Positions 8,730 to 17,231 of a DNA stretch of 64,000 bases are shown in pieces; within the stretch, counting starts at the first letter, position 1, and every line of letters starts with the position of its first letter. This stretch comes from Variovorax paradoxus (GTDB lineage: Bacteria > Pseudomonadota > Gammaproteobacteria > Burkholderiales > Burkholderiaceae_C). The stretch is from contig NZ_JAUSRN010000003.1 of NCBI RefSeq assembly GCF_030811855.1, positions 186,001 through 250,000 of the forward strand, read 5' to 3'. A program made the translations under genes and the position numbers. The notes beneath the pieces are model-generated. The model ran no database searches and was not told the origin of the DNA. It was given only the letters and a program-made list of their open reading frames with translations.

Positions 8730-9446
8730 TCAATGCGGCGGCCCGGTGCGCGCAAACACCACGGCCGTGATGTGGGCCGCGCCGGCCAGCCGCAGCGCCG
8801 CGGCCGCCGAGAACAGCGAGGCGCCCGTGGTCATCACGTCGTCGACCAGCACGATGCGCTGGCCCTGGAGCTGGCTGGCGCGCAGCGGCTCCACCGCAAA
8901 GGCGCCGCGCAGGTTGCGAAGGCGCTCGGCGCGCGCAAGGCCGATCTGCGCCGGTGTGTCGCGGGTGCGCAGGAGCAGCGTGGCGTCGGTCTTGGCGGGC
9001 GCCAGCCGGCGCGCCAGTTCGGCCGCCTGGTTGAAGCCGCGCTCGCGCAGCCGGGCGGGCGCGAGCGGCATCGGCAGCACGGTGTCGCATTGCTCCAGGG
9101 CCGGTTCCACCCAGGGCACGCTGCGCATCAGCGTGGCAAGGGGGCCGGCCCAGCCGGCCTCGCCGCGGAATTTGAACTGGGCGATGCAGTCGGGCCACGG
9201 CCACGCATAGCTGCATGCCGCAAGGCAGGCGTCGAGCGGTGGCGGATCGCCCACGCATTCGCCGCACCGGGCAACGCCTTCCGGGACGGGCAGGGCGCAG
9301 CTTCCGCAGCGGGCGGCCGGCGGCGCGAAGCGGGCCACGCAGGCGTCGCAAACCCTCCGCGACGGCCAGGCGCGGCACACCTCGCACTGGCTGGGCAGCC
9401 GTGCAAGAAGAGAGGTCAAAGGCCGGGCGGCCCAACGGCTGAACAT
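8730..9446 (-). CDS. ComF-family phosphoribosyltransferase-like protein
   Basis: ComF/GntX-type protein of 238 residues. The N-terminus has two zinc-finger-like cysteine groups (Cys21, 24, 33, 36 and Cys47, 50, 61, 64). The C-terminal half is a type I phosphoribosyltransferase domain with the PRPP loop VLVDDVMTTGAS. Members are linked to DNA uptake and recombination in naturally competent bacteria, but their biochemical role is not settled. It lies just upstream of trmL on the same strand and is divergent, with a 23-bp gap, from the BioC-like gene. Confidence 0.88.
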   Translation of the reverse strand: MFSRWAARPLTSLLARLPSQCEVCRAWPSRRVCDACVARFAPPAARCGSCALPVPEGVARCGECVGDPPPLDACLAACSYAWPWPDCIAQFKFRGEAGWAGPLATLMRSVPWVEPALEQCDTVLPMPLAPARLRERGFNQAAELARRLAPAKTDATLLLRTRDTPAQIGLARAERLRNLRGAFAVEPLRASQLQGQRIVLVDDVMTTGASLFSAAAALRLAGAAHITAVVFARTGPPH

Positions 9447-9469
9447 GGGCTCAATATACTCACGGCCCC

Positions 9470-10384
9470 ATGGCCACCGACCCCGCAAGAAGACCGCCGA
9501 CCATCGATCCCACGGCGGCCGACCGCTGGAGCCGGCTCGCGCCCACCGCCGGCTCGCCCTGGCTGCACGAGGAAATTGGCCGCCGCATGGAAGACCGCCT
9601 CCAATGGATCAAGGCGCAGCCCCGCACCTGGGCCGACTGGGCGCCCCTTCGCGGTGGGCTAGAGGCGCACGAGCTCGTGGCCAAACGCTATCGCGAGGCC
9701 GGCTGCTTCGTGATCGAGCCCGAAGCGGCGCTGGCCGCCGAGACCGGCGAGGCGCTGGCCGCACCCTGGTGGAGCGCGCGCCGCTGGCAGGGCGGCAAGG
9801 CGCGCTTCGATGCGCCGCCCGAAGATGGCGTGGACCTGCTCTGGGCCAACATGTCGCTGCACATGGCCGCCGATCCCGAGGCGCTCATCGCCCGCTGGCA
9901 CCGGCTGGTGGCAACCGATGGTTTCCTGATGTTCTCGTGCCTCGGCCCCGACACGGTCCGCGAGCTGCGGGCGCTGCACGCCCGCCTGGGCTGGCCGGCG
10001 GCGGGCCACGAGTACACAGACATGCACGACTGGGGCGACATGCTCGTGCATGCCGGCTTTGCCGAGCCCGTGATGGACATGGAACGCATCGTGCTTACCT
10101 GGGCGACGCCCGAGGCGGCCCTGGCCGAACTGCGCACGCTGGGCCGCAACCTGCATCCGGCGCGCTTTCCGGCGCTGCGCGGCAGGGGGTGGCACCAGGC
10201 GCTGAAGCACGCGCTGCCCGAGCTGGCACCGGCCGCAGAGGGCGGCGGGCGCATCGCGCTGACCTTCGAAGTCATCTATGGGCACGCCTTCAAGCCGGCG
10301 CCGCGCGTGGCGCTTTCGGCCGAGAGCGCGGTGTCGCTGCGCGAGATGCGCTCGATGCTGCAGCGCGGCCGGCCCGGCGCCTGA
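9470..10384 (+). CDS. BioC-like methyltransferase with degenerate AdoMet motif
   Basis: 304-residue protein related to malonyl-ACP O-methyltransferase BioC. The post-I region GVDLLWANMSLHMAADPEALI and FLMFSCLGPDTVRELRAL align well with BioC. However, the glycine-rich AdoMet motif I expected near residues 50-70 is replaced by RTWADWAPLRGGLEAH, lacking the usual E/D-x-G-x-G-x-G. The protein may still bind AdoMet in a divergent way or may have lost activity. No other biotin genes are nearby. Its stop codon is the first three bases of a 59-bp tandem repeat. Confidence 0.75.
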   Translation: MATDPARRPPTIDPTAADRWSRLAPTAGSPWLHEEIGRRMEDRLQWIKAQPRTWADWAPLRGGLEAHELVAKRYREAGCFVIEPEAALAAETGEALAAPWWSARRWQGGKARFDAPPEDGVDLLWANMSLHMAADPEALIARWHRLVATDGFLMFSCLGPDTVRELRALHARLGWPAAGHEYTDMHDWGDMLVHAGFAEPVMDMERIVLTWATPEAALAELRTLGRNLHPARFPALRGRGWHQALKHALPELAPAAEGGGRIALTFEVIYGHAFKPAPRVALSAESAVSLREMRSMLQRGRPGA

Positions 10385-10558
10385 GCCGCCGGGCCGCTCC
10401 CAAGGCGAAGACCGTAGCGCGCAGCGCGGAGGCTATCGAATGAGCCGCCGGGCCGCTCCCAAGGCGAAGACCGTAGCGCGCAGCGCGGAGGTTATCGAAT
10501 GAGCCGCCGGGCCGCTCCCAAGGCGAAGACCGTAGCGCGCAGCGCGGAGGTTATCGAA
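10382..10558 (+). repeat. Three-copy 59-bp tandem repeat
   Basis: Three head-to-tail copies with an exact 59-bp period (10382-10440, 10441-10499, 10500-10558), identical except for one C/T change in the first copy (GGCTATCG versus GGTTATCG). The first copy begins with the TGA of the BioC-like gene. Because each copy ends in A and the next begins TGA, the junctions read ATGA. Copies two and three therefore encode 20-residue frames MSRRAAPKAK...EVIE (10440-10502 and 10499-10561) whose stop and start overlap. The repeat may be a selfish or structural element; translation is unproven. Confidence 0.92.
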
Positions 10559-10615
10559 TGAACGGCGGGGTGCGCAAGCTGTGCGTCCGGTGGCCGGGCG
10601 CCTGTGTCTACCCGC

Positions 10616-10621
10616 TACAAT
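10616..10621 (+). promoter_or_regulatory. Possible -10 box for the cytochrome oxidase operon
   Basis: TACAAT lies in the gap after the tandem repeat and about 70 bp before the favoured start of the DUF2244 gene. No good -35 hexamer is evident 16-18 bp upstream, so a weak or activator-dependent promoter is the most that can be said. If real, it excludes the ATG at 10604 as the start of the DUF2244 gene. Confidence 0.35.
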
Positions 10622-10690
10622 CCGCCGTTGCGTGAAACTCGCGGGTATTGTTCCGCGAACGAGGGCTGTCCGATCCTGTGGAGACAAAGA

Positions 10691-11206
10691 TTGGCCGGTC
10701 GTCGACGCACCGATTTGCTGAACTCGCCCGTGTCGAATTCCGTGTTTCGTTTTGCCACCGTTTCAGGCCAGAGCATCCAATGGTTCTTGAAGCGGAACTG
10801 CTCGGTGACGCCGAGCCAGCTGGGCTGGCTCTACGCCTCGCTGTGCGTGGTGTCGCTCGGTATCGGTACGGTGTTCTGGCAACTCGGCGCGCCGCTGGTG
10901 CTGCCTTTTGCCTGGCTCGAACTGGCCGCGGTGGGTTTCGTGTTCATGCTGTACGCACGGCACGCGACCGATGGCGAAAAGATCGCGCTGCAGGGCGGAC
11001 GGCTGGTGGTGGAGCTCGAAAACGGTGGGGACTACGAGCGCACGGAATTTCTGCCGCACCAGGTGCGGATCGAGCCTCAGGCCGGCGATCGCTCGCTGAT
11101 CGAGGTCTCGGGTCAGGGTCGATCGGTCAGGGTGGGGCGCTATGTACGCCCGGAGTTGCGAGCCGCACTGGCGCGCGAGATTCGCATGGCGTTGCGTGGC
11201 GCCTGA
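10691..11206 (+). CDS. DUF2244 membrane protein at head of cytochrome oxidase operon
   Basis: About 171 residues from a TTG at 10691, or 158 from a GTG at 10730. The TTG has GGAG seven bases upstream and is preferred; the GTG lacks a visible ribosome site. Two membrane helices span the LYASLCVVSLGIGTVFW and LVLPFAWLELAAVGFVFML segments, followed by a soluble domain typical of DUF2244. The family is often found beside cytochrome oxidase genes, as here, but has no assigned function. An assembly role is possible from context only. Confidence 0.75.
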   Translation: MAGRRRTDLLNSPVSNSVFRFATVSGQSIQWFLKRNCSVTPSQLGWLYASLCVVSLGIGTVFWQLGAPLVLPFAWLELAAVGFVFMLYARHATDGEKIALQGGRLVVELENGGDYERTEFLPHQVRIEPQAGDRSLIEVSGQGRSVRVGRYVRPELRAALAREIRMALRGA

Positions 11207-11264
11207 GGGCTCACGCGGCGCTGCACGGTTGGGTTTGTTGAAAAAATTGAGAAACGTGAACACG

Positions 11265-12443
11265 ATGAAGAGCATTTGGCGCAACAAGTACAGGCCGGCG
11301 AATCTGTTGCTGGCGGCCGGCGCGGCTTTCAGCGGCGCGGCGCACGCAGTCAACGATCTGCCCGGCGGCCCCTCGGTGCGCCAGCTGAACCTCCCGCTTG
11401 GTGTTACCAAGATCGCGCAGGAACAGCATTTCCTGCACACAGTGATGATGATCCTGTGCACGGTCATCTTCGTTGCCGTGTTCGCGGTCATGTTCTATTC
11501 GATCTGGAAGCACCGCAAGTCGGTCGGCCACAAGGCGGCCAACTTCCATGAGTCGGTGGTGGTCGAAGTCATCTGGACCATCGTGCCCTTCATCATCGTG
11601 ATTGCGATGGCGCTGCCCGCCACCAAGGTGCTGGTGGCCCAGAAGGACACCACCAATGCCGACCTCACCATCAAGACCACCGGCTACCAGTGGAAGTGGG
11701 GCTACGACTACCTGAACGGCGAAGGCGAGGGCCTGGCCTTCATCTCCACGCTCGACAGCTCGCAGCGCGCCATGTCCGACGCCGGCGCCAAGGGCACGAT
11801 GCCCGACGACTACCTCTTCAAGGTCGACAACCCGCTGGTGGTGCCGGTCCAGAAGAAGGTCCGCATCATCACCACCGCCAACGACGTGATCCACGCGTTT
11901 GCCGTGCCGCAGCTCGGCATCAAGCAGGACGCGGTTCCCGGCTTCGTGCGCGACACATGGTTCCGCGCTGAAACCGTGGGCGACTACTACGGCCAGTGCC
12001 AGGAGCTCTGCGGCAAGGAGCACGCCTACATGCCCATCCACGTGAAGGTGGTCTCGGCCGCCGATTACACGGCCTGGGTCGACGGCAAGCGCAAGGAAGC
12101 CGCAGCCAAGCTCGACGATCCGGGCAAGGTCTGGGCCCTGCCCGACATGATGACGCGCGGCGAGAAGGTCTATGCCGCCAACTGCGCGGCCTGCCACCAG
12201 GCCAACGGCAAGGGCGCCGGCCCGATCAAGCCGCTGGATGCCAGCCCCAAGGTGGTCGACGCCGACCACAAGGTTCAGCTGCAGGTGCTGCTCAACGGCC
12301 AGAACAATGGCGCAATGCCTTCCTGGAAGCAGCTGAGCGACACCGACCTCGCGGCCGTTGCCACCTATACCAAGAACAGCTGGTCGAACAAGACGGGCCA
12401 GCTGGTGCAGCCGGCCGAAGTTCTGGCCTTGCGCGGCAAGTGA
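11265..12443 (+). CDS. coxB: Cytochrome c oxidase subunit II with fused cytochrome c domain
   Basis: Subunit II of a haem-copper oxidase, 392 residues. It has a signal-like N-terminus ending SGAAHA, two membrane helices near 56-78 and 101-120, and a cupredoxin domain with all CuA ligands: His210, Cys245, Glu247, Cys249, His253 and Met256. A C-terminal class I cytochrome c domain begins at CAACH (307-311), making this a caa3-type subunit that can carry its own haem c. Electrons from cytochrome c enter here and pass to subunit I. First core gene of the operon. Confidence 0.95.
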   Translation: MKSIWRNKYRPANLLLAAGAAFSGAAHAVNDLPGGPSVRQLNLPLGVTKIAQEQHFLHTVMMILCTVIFVAVFAVMFYSIWKHRKSVGHKAANFHESVVVEVIWTIVPFIIVIAMALPATKVLVAQKDTTNADLTIKTTGYQWKWGYDYLNGEGEGLAFISTLDSSQRAMSDAGAKGTMPDDYLFKVDNPLVVPVQKKVRIITTANDVIHAFAVPQLGIKQDAVPGFVRDTWFRAETVGDYYGQCQELCGKEHAYMPIHVKVVSAADYTAWVDGKRKEAAAKLDDPGKVWALPDMMTRGEKVYAANCAACHQANGKGAGPIKPLDASPKVVDADHKVQLQVLLNGQNNGAMPSWKQLSDTDLAAVATYTKNSWSNKTGQLVQPAEVLALRGK

Positions 12444-12498
12444 TCGCGAAGATCCAGCCCCAGCGCCCCGCGACGAAGAAATTGCAAGGAACAACGAA

Positions 12499-14130
12499 AT
12501 GAGTGCAGTCCTCGACCCCCACGGTCACGCCCACGACGGCCACGCACACGACGAGCACCACGCAGCGCCCACCGGCTGGCGCCGCTGGGTGTTCGCCACC
12601 AACCACAAGGACATCGGCACGCTCTACCTGCTGTTCAGCTTCACGATGCTGATGGTGGGCGGCGTGCTCGCCCTGATGATCCGCGCCGAGCTGTTCCAGC
12701 CCGGCCTGCAGCTGGTGAACCCTGAGCTGTTCAACCAGTTCACCACCATGCACGGCCTGATCATGGTGTTTGGCGCCATCATGCCGGCGTTCGTGGGCTT
12801 CGCGAACTGGATGATCCCGCTGCAGGTTGGCGCGTCCGACATGGCGTTCGCGCGCATGAACAACTTCAGCTTCTGGCTGCTGATCCCGGCGGCGCTGATG
12901 CTCGTGGGTTCGTTCTTCATGCCCGGCGGCGCACCCGCGGCGGGCTGGACGCTCTATGCGCCGCTCACGCTGCAGATGGGCCCCTCGATGGACGCCGGCA
13001 TTTTCGCGATGCACATCATGGGCGCCTCGTCGATCATGGGTTCGATCAACATCATCGTCACCATCCTGAACATGCGCGCTCCCGGCATGACGCTGATGAA
13101 GATGCCGATGTTCTGCTGGACCTGGCTCATCACCGCCTACCTGCTGATCGCCGTGATGCCCGTGCTCGCAGGCGCCATCACCATGACGCTGACCGACCGC
13201 CATTTCGGCACCAGCTTCTTCAACCCCGCCGGCGGCGGCGACCCGGTGATGTACCAGCACATCTTCTGGTTCTTCGGCCACCCCGAGGTCTACATCATGA
13301 TCTTGCCGGCCTTCGGCATCATCAGCCAGATCGTGCCGGCGTTCTCGCGCAAGCGGCTGTTCGGCTACGCCTCCATGGTGTACGCCACCTCGTCGATCGC
13401 GATCCTGTCGTTCATCGTCTGGGCGCACCACATGTTCACGACCGGCATGCCGGTCACGGGCCAGCTGTTCTTCATGTACGCGACCATGCTGATCGCGGTG
13501 CCGACGGCCGTGAAGATCTTCAACTGGATCGCCACCATGTGGCAGGGCTCGATGACCTTCGAGACCCCGATGCTGTTTGCCGTGGGCTTCATCTTCGTGT
13601 TCACGATGGGCGGCTTCACCGGCCTCATCCTGGCCATTGCACCCATCGACATCCAGCTGCAGGACACCTACTACGTGGTGGCCCACTTCCACTACGTGCT
13701 GGTGGCCGGCTCGCTCTATGCCATGTTCGCGGGCTATTACTACTGGGCGCCCAAGTGGACTGGCGTGATGTACAACGAAGCACGCGGCAAGCTCCACTTC
13801 TGGTGGTCGCTGATCTCGTTCAACGTCACGTTCTTCCCGATGCACTTCCTGGGCCTGGCCGGCATGCCGCGCCGCTATGCCGATTACCCGATGCAGTTTG
13901 CCGACTTCAACGCCGTGGCGTCGGTCGGTGCCTTCGCCTTCGGTCTCGCACAGGTGTATTTCTTCTTCTTCATCGTGCTGCCGAACATGCTCGGCAAGGG
14001 CGAGAAGGCGCCGCAAAGGCCCTGGGAAGCCGCTGAAGGCCTCGAATGGGAAGTGCCGTCGCCGGCGCCTTTCCACACCTTCGAGAACCCACCCAAGCTC
14101 GATCCGACCGCCACCAAGGTGATCGGCTGA
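12499..14130 (+). CDS. coxA: Cytochrome c oxidase subunit I
   Basis: Catalytic subunit of 543 residues with 12 or so membrane helices. The N-terminus is histidine-rich ([14 protein letters not shown]). The haem a ligand region ([10 protein letters not shown]), the CuB/tyrosine motif [13 protein letters not shown], the CuB histidines in [10 protein letters not shown] and the haem ligands in HFHYVLV are all present, as expected for an A-type proton-pumping oxidase. It reduces O2 to water using electrons from subunit II. The ATG at 12499 is followed directly by the conserved [11 protein letters not shown] region. Confidence 0.96.
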   Translation: MSAVLDPHGHAHDGHAHDEHHAAPTGWRRWVFATNHKDIGTLYLLFSFTMLMVGGVLALMIRAELFQPGLQLVNPELFNQFTTMHGLIMVFGAIMPAFVGFANWMIPLQVGASDMAFARMNNFSFWLLIPAALMLVGSFFMPGGAPAAGWTLYAPLTLQMGPSMDAGIFAMHIMGASSIMGSINIIVTILNMRAPGMTLMKMPMFCWTWLITAYLLIAVMPVLAGAITMTLTDRHFGTSFFNPAGGGDPVMYQHIFWFFGHPEVYIMILPAFGIISQIVPAFSRKRLFGYASMVYATSSIAILSFIVWAHHMFTTGMPVTGQLFFMYATMLIAVPTAVKIFNWIATMWQGSMTFETPMLFAVGFIFVFTMGGFTGLILAIAPIDIQLQDTYYVVAHFHYVLVAGSLYAMFAGYYYWAPKWTGVMYNEARGKLHFWWSLISFNVTFFPMHFLGLAGMPRRYADYPMQFADFNAVASVGAFAFGLAQVYFFFFIVLPNMLGKGEKAPQRPWEAAEGLEWEVPSPAPFHTFENPPKLDPTATKVIG

Positions 14131-14153
14131 ATGCATTCCGGCCGCAGGCCCGC

Positions 14154-14279
14154 ATGACGACCATGACCACACCCGAACAACGAAAGAACAACCGACGCAT
14201 GGGGCTCACGCTGGCCTCCATTGCGGTGCTGTTCTTCCTCGGATTCCTGGTCCGCATGATCTGGTTCAGCGGACGCTGA
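14154..14279 (+). CDS. Small cytochrome oxidase assembly protein
   Basis: 41-residue single-pass membrane protein. A charged N-terminus (EQRKNNRRM) precedes one hydrophobic helix (GLTLASIAVLFFLGFLVRMI). Short proteins with this layout sit between coxA and ctaG in many Burkholderiales and are annotated as small oxidase assembly proteins. A second in-frame ATG at 14163 would give 38 residues. Function is inferred from position and topology. Confidence 0.8.
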   Translation: MTTMTTPEQRKNNRRMGLTLASIAVLFFLGFLVRMIWFSGR

Positions 14280-14304
14280 AGCAGCAGCGAACGGAGCCGC
14301 CCGC

Positions 14305-14931
14305 ATGAGCCTCGGTCAACGCATCAAGCGCGCCAATGTCCGCATGGTCGGCAAGCTGGCCGTGGTGACCTGCGGCATGTTTGCGTTTGGCTACGCCCTG
14401 GTGCCGCTCTATCGCGCCATCTGCGAAATGACCGGCATCAACATCCTCGCGCTCAGCGAACTCGAGGTGCCGGGTGGCGCGAGCGGCGGCAAGAACGTGC
14501 GCTTGCCCGACAACACCCAGGTCGACACCACGCGCACCATCACGGTCGAGTTCGATTCCAACGTGCGTGGCGGCCTCTGGGACTTCAAGCCTGCCGAGCG
14601 GACGATGCAGGTGCACCCGGGGCAGCTCAACACCGTGCTGTACGAGTTCCAGAACGTGCAGAACCGCCGCATGGCGGCGCAGGCCATTCCGAGCTATGCG
14701 CCGCAGCAGGCCGCGCCGTACTTCAACAAGCTCGAGTGCTTCTGCTTCAACCAGTACACGCTCGATCCGGGCGAGAAGAAGCAGTGGCCGGTCGCGTTCG
14801 TGATCGACCCCAAGATCTCCAAGGACGTGAAGACCATCACGCTGTCGTACACGTTCTTCGAGGTGGGCGGCAAGACGCCCGCGGCCCCGGTGGCCGCCGT
14901 TTCGAATGCCGCGCATGAGCCCCGTTCGTGA
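14305..14931 (+). CDS. ctaG: Cytochrome c oxidase assembly protein CtaG/Cox11
   Basis: Copper chaperone that delivers CuB to subunit I, 208 residues. It has one N-terminal membrane helix (KLAVVTCGMFAFGYALVPLY, 17-36) and a periplasmic immunoglobulin-like domain. The paired copper-binding cysteines are in the ECFCFNQ motif at Cys145 and Cys147. The stop codon overlaps the GTG start of the next gene by 4 nt. Confidence 0.95.
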   Translation: MSLGQRIKRANVRMVGKLAVVTCGMFAFGYALVPLYRAICEMTGINILALSELEVPGGASGGKNVRLPDNTQVDTTRTITVEFDSNVRGGLWDFKPAERTMQVHPGQLNTVLYEFQNVQNRRMAAQAIPSYAPQQAAPYFNKLECFCFNQYTLDPGEKKQWPVAFVIDPKISKDVKTITLSYTFFEVGGKTPAAPVAAVSNAAHEPRS

Positions 14932-15143
14932 CCTCTCCGAACACGCCGCCCAAAGCCACGCTGTGGGAGACGGTGAAGGCCGTCTGCTGGTCGTTCTTCG
15001 GCGTGCGCAAGAAAAGCGCCTACCAGGACGACCTGGCCAAGCTGAACCCGCTGCACATCATCGCGGTGGCCTTTGCCGCGGTCATCGTTTTCATCGTCGG
15101 CCTGGTGCTGCTGGTGCGCTACGTGGTTGCGCACGGCGCATGA
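14928..15143 (+). CDS. DUF2970 small membrane protein
   Basis: 71-residue protein beginning at a GTG that overlaps the ctaG stop (GTGA). A cytosolic segment containing WSFFGVRKKSAYQDDL precedes one C-terminal membrane helix (HIIAVAFAAVIVFIVGLVLLV). DUF2970 proteins are found in oxidase operons of betaproteobacteria; the function is unknown. Tight coupling to ctaG argues for a role in oxidase assembly or stability. Confidence 0.83.
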   Translation: MTSPNTPPKATLWETVKAVCWSFFGVRKKSAYQDDLAKLNPLHIIAVAFAAVIVFIVGLVLLVRYVVAHGA

Positions 15144-15207
15144 GCCAGGCGGCACTAGACATCCAGACCCCATCGAATCGAGAGAAGAAAGAAAGCCAGG
15201 AGCTGAT

Positions 15208-16089
15208 ATGAGTTCAACCACCCACGGCACCACGCCCTACTACTTCGTACCGGGACCATCGGCCTACCCGGTCATGGCCGCGACCGGCCTGTTCTTCGTG
15301 ATTCTGGGCGCGGGCCAATGGATCAACGGCCATCAATGGGGCGCATGGTCCTTGCTGGTCGGGATGGTGGTCTGGCTCGCCACGCTGTTCGTGTGGTTCC
15401 GCACCGCCATCGGCGAGAGCGAAAGCGGCCAGTACGGCCACAAGATCGATCTCTCGTTCCGCTGGAGCATGAGCTGGTTCATCTTCTCCGAAGTGATGTT
15501 CTTCGGCGCGTTCTTCACCGCTCTGTGGTGGACCCGCACCCATTCGCTGCCGGCCCTCGGCAGTCTCGAGAATGCACTGCTCTGGCCCGACTTCAAGGCC
15601 GTCTGGCCCAGCATTGCCGCCGGCGTCACCGGTTCGCCGGCCGACATCGTCGAGCCGTTCCAGACCGTCGGCCCGTTCTGGCTGCCCACGATCAACACCG
15701 CGCTCCTGCTGAGCTCGGGCGTCACGCTCACCATTGCCCACCACGCGCTGCGTGCCGGCCATCGTGCGCAGACCATCCGCTTCATGTGGCTCACCGTGCT
15801 GCTCGGCGTGCTCTTCCTTGGGGTGCAGGGCTATGAATACCATCACCTGTACACCGAACTGAACCTCAAGCTCAGCTCCGGCGCCTACGGCTCGACCTTC
15901 TTCATGCTGACCGGCTTCCACGGCATGCACGTGTTCATCGGCATGCTGATGCTGCTGTTCATCACGCTGCGCCTGCAAAAGGGCCACTTCACGCCGGAGC
16001 GCCATTTTGGCTTCGAAGGCGCGGCCTGGTACTGGCACTTCGTGGACGTGGTGTGGCTCGGCCTTTACACGCTGGTTTACTGGCTTTGA
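15208..16089 (+). CDS. coxC: Cytochrome c oxidase subunit III
   Basis: Subunit III of 293 residues with about seven membrane helices. Family motifs include the FIFSEVMFFGAFF segment and the FFMLTGFHGMHVFIGM helix with conserved His residues; the protein ends in WHFVDVVWLGLYTLVYWL. Subunit III stabilises the oxidase during turnover. The ATG at 15208 follows AGGAGCT at a good distance. A strong stem-loop follows 22 bp after the stop. Confidence 0.95.
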   Translation: MSSTTHGTTPYYFVPGPSAYPVMAATGLFFVILGAGQWINGHQWGAWSLLVGMVVWLATLFVWFRTAIGESESGQYGHKIDLSFRWSMSWFIFSEVMFFGAFFTALWWTRTHSLPALGSLENALLWPDFKAVWPSIAAGVTGSPADIVEPFQTVGPFWLPTINTALLLSSGVTLTIAHHALRAGHRAQTIRFMWLTVLLGVLFLGVQGYEYHHLYTELNLKLSSGAYGSTFFMLTGFHGMHVFIGMLMLLFITLRLQKGHFTPERHFGFEGAAWYWHFVDVVWLGLYTLVYWL

Positions 16090-16111
16090 GCGAACCCCGC
16101 GGCATGCAAAC

Positions 16112-16137
16112 AAAAAGGCGCCGAAAGGCGCCTTTTT
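16112..16137. terminator. Bidirectional rho-independent terminator
   Basis: Stem AAAAAGGCGCC / GGCGCCTTTTT with a GAAA loop lies between coxC and the convergent small membrane gene. The A and T tracts make it work as an intrinsic terminator on both strands. If efficient, SURF1 and the later ctaA/ctaB genes need a separate promoter. Confidence 0.85.
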
Positions 16138-16163
16138 CATGGTTCTCGTGGAACGAGCACCAC

Positions 16164-16385
16164 CTACTTGCCGACCGGGAGCCCGGTGGGCTGGATGTAG
16201 CCGAGTTTCCAGGCCAGCAGCATGCAGAGGAACAAAAACACGGAGATGCCGATCCGAAAGGTGAGCGCGCGCGCCATGCCGCCGCTTTTGGCGCGACCGT
16301 TGCGCCCGTCTTTCAGCATGTAGAAGAGCGCGAAGGCAAGGCTCGCGAAGATGCCCACGAAAGCCAGGGCGACGAAATATTTCAT
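16164..16385 (-). CDS. DUF2909 twin-transmembrane protein
   Basis: 73-residue protein with two membrane helices (FVALAFVGIFASLAFALFYML and ISVFLFLCMLLAWKLG) joined by a basic loop (KDGRNGRAKSGG). This layout matches DUF2909. It is the only gene on the opposite strand inside the oxidase cluster and is divergent from SURF1. No function is established. Confidence 0.8.
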   Translation of the reverse strand: MKYFVALAFVGIFASLAFALFYMLKDGRNGRAKSGGMARALTFRIGISVFLFLCMLLAWKLGYIQPTGLPVGK

Positions 16386-16421
16386 GACTCCGATTATCGG
16401 CCGCACGCCTCATCCGCTCCA

Positions 16422-17231
16422 GTGACGCCAGAGCCTTTTCACCCCGCCCGGGCGAGGCCGAAGCGAGGTCGTTTCCTGCTGGTGACGCTGGCCGCCGTGC
16501 TGACCGTGTGCGCCACGGTGTCGCTGGGGCGCTGGCAGCTTTCGCGGGCGGCGCAAAAGGAGGCATTGCAGGCCGAGATCGAAACGCAGAAGCAGAAACC
16601 GCCGCTCGCGCAGGCCGATTTCCTGGCGCTCGAAGCGCCGGCCGGCGAGCTGCACCGGCCTGTGCGGCTGCGGGGCCTCTGGCTCACGCCGCAAACGGTC
16701 TACCTGGACAACCGGCAGATGCACGGCGTGCCAGGCTTCTATGTACTGACCCCGTTTGCACTCGAAGGCAGCAACCAGACGGTCATGGTGCAGCGCGGCT
16801 GGGTGCAGCGCAATTTCAATGACCGCACGCAACTGGGCGCGGTCGACACCCCGCCGGGCATCGTCGAAGTCACGGGCCTGATCGAACCGCCGCCCGGCCA
16901 TTTGTTCGAACTCGGCAAGCCGGCGCCGGCCGCCGCGGCACCGGAAGCCGCGGGGTCTTCGCCCATCCGGCAGAATCTCGACCTGGAAGCGTTCCGCGCC
17001 GAAACCAAGCTGCCGCTGCGAACCGATGTGTCGCTGCAGCAGATCGGCCCCGCTTCCGAGGGGTTGCAGCGCGACTGGCCGGCCCCCGCTCTGGGTCTGG
17101 AGAAGCACTACGGCTATGCATTCCAGTGGTTCGGGCTCTCGGCCCTCGTGGTAATCCTCTATGTCTGGTTTCAATTCATTGCCCCCTTCCGCCGCTCGAG
17201 GCGCCGCGCACGCGATGCAAGCAGCCTCTGA
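16422..17231 (+). CDS. SURF1-family cytochrome oxidase assembly protein
   Basis: SURF1 protein of 269 residues from a GTG at 16422. One membrane helix near the N-terminus (FLLVTLAAVLTVCATVSLG) is followed by the SLGRWQLSRA motif; a second closes the protein (WFGLSALVVILYVWFQFI). The large periplasmic loop holds the family's VYLDNRQMHGVPGFYVLTPF region. SURF1 helps load haem a into subunit I. The exact start is uncertain because no clear ribosome site is present and the promoter overlaps the DUF2909 start region. Confidence 0.9.
   Translation: MTPEPFHPARARPKRGRFLLVTLAAVLTVCATVSLGRWQLSRAAQKEALQAEIETQKQKPPLAQADFLALEAPAGELHRPVRLRGLWLTPQTVYLDNRQMHGVPGFYVLTPFALEGSNQTVMVQRGWVQRNFNDRTQLGAVDTPPGIVEVTGLIEPPPGHLFELGKPAPAAAAPEAAGSSPIRQNLDLEAFRAETKLPLRTDVSLQQIGPASEGLQRDWPAPALGLEKHYGYAFQWFGLSALVVILYVWFQFIAPFRRSRRRARDASSL

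Noticed and set aside
10382..10558. CRISPR or integron-type array
   Set aside because: Units are directly adjacent with no spacers; it is a simple tandem repeat.
12292..14172. Long minus-strand frame opposite coxA
   Set aside because: His/Glu/Arg-rich composition arises from the complement of coxA codons; coxA is certain.
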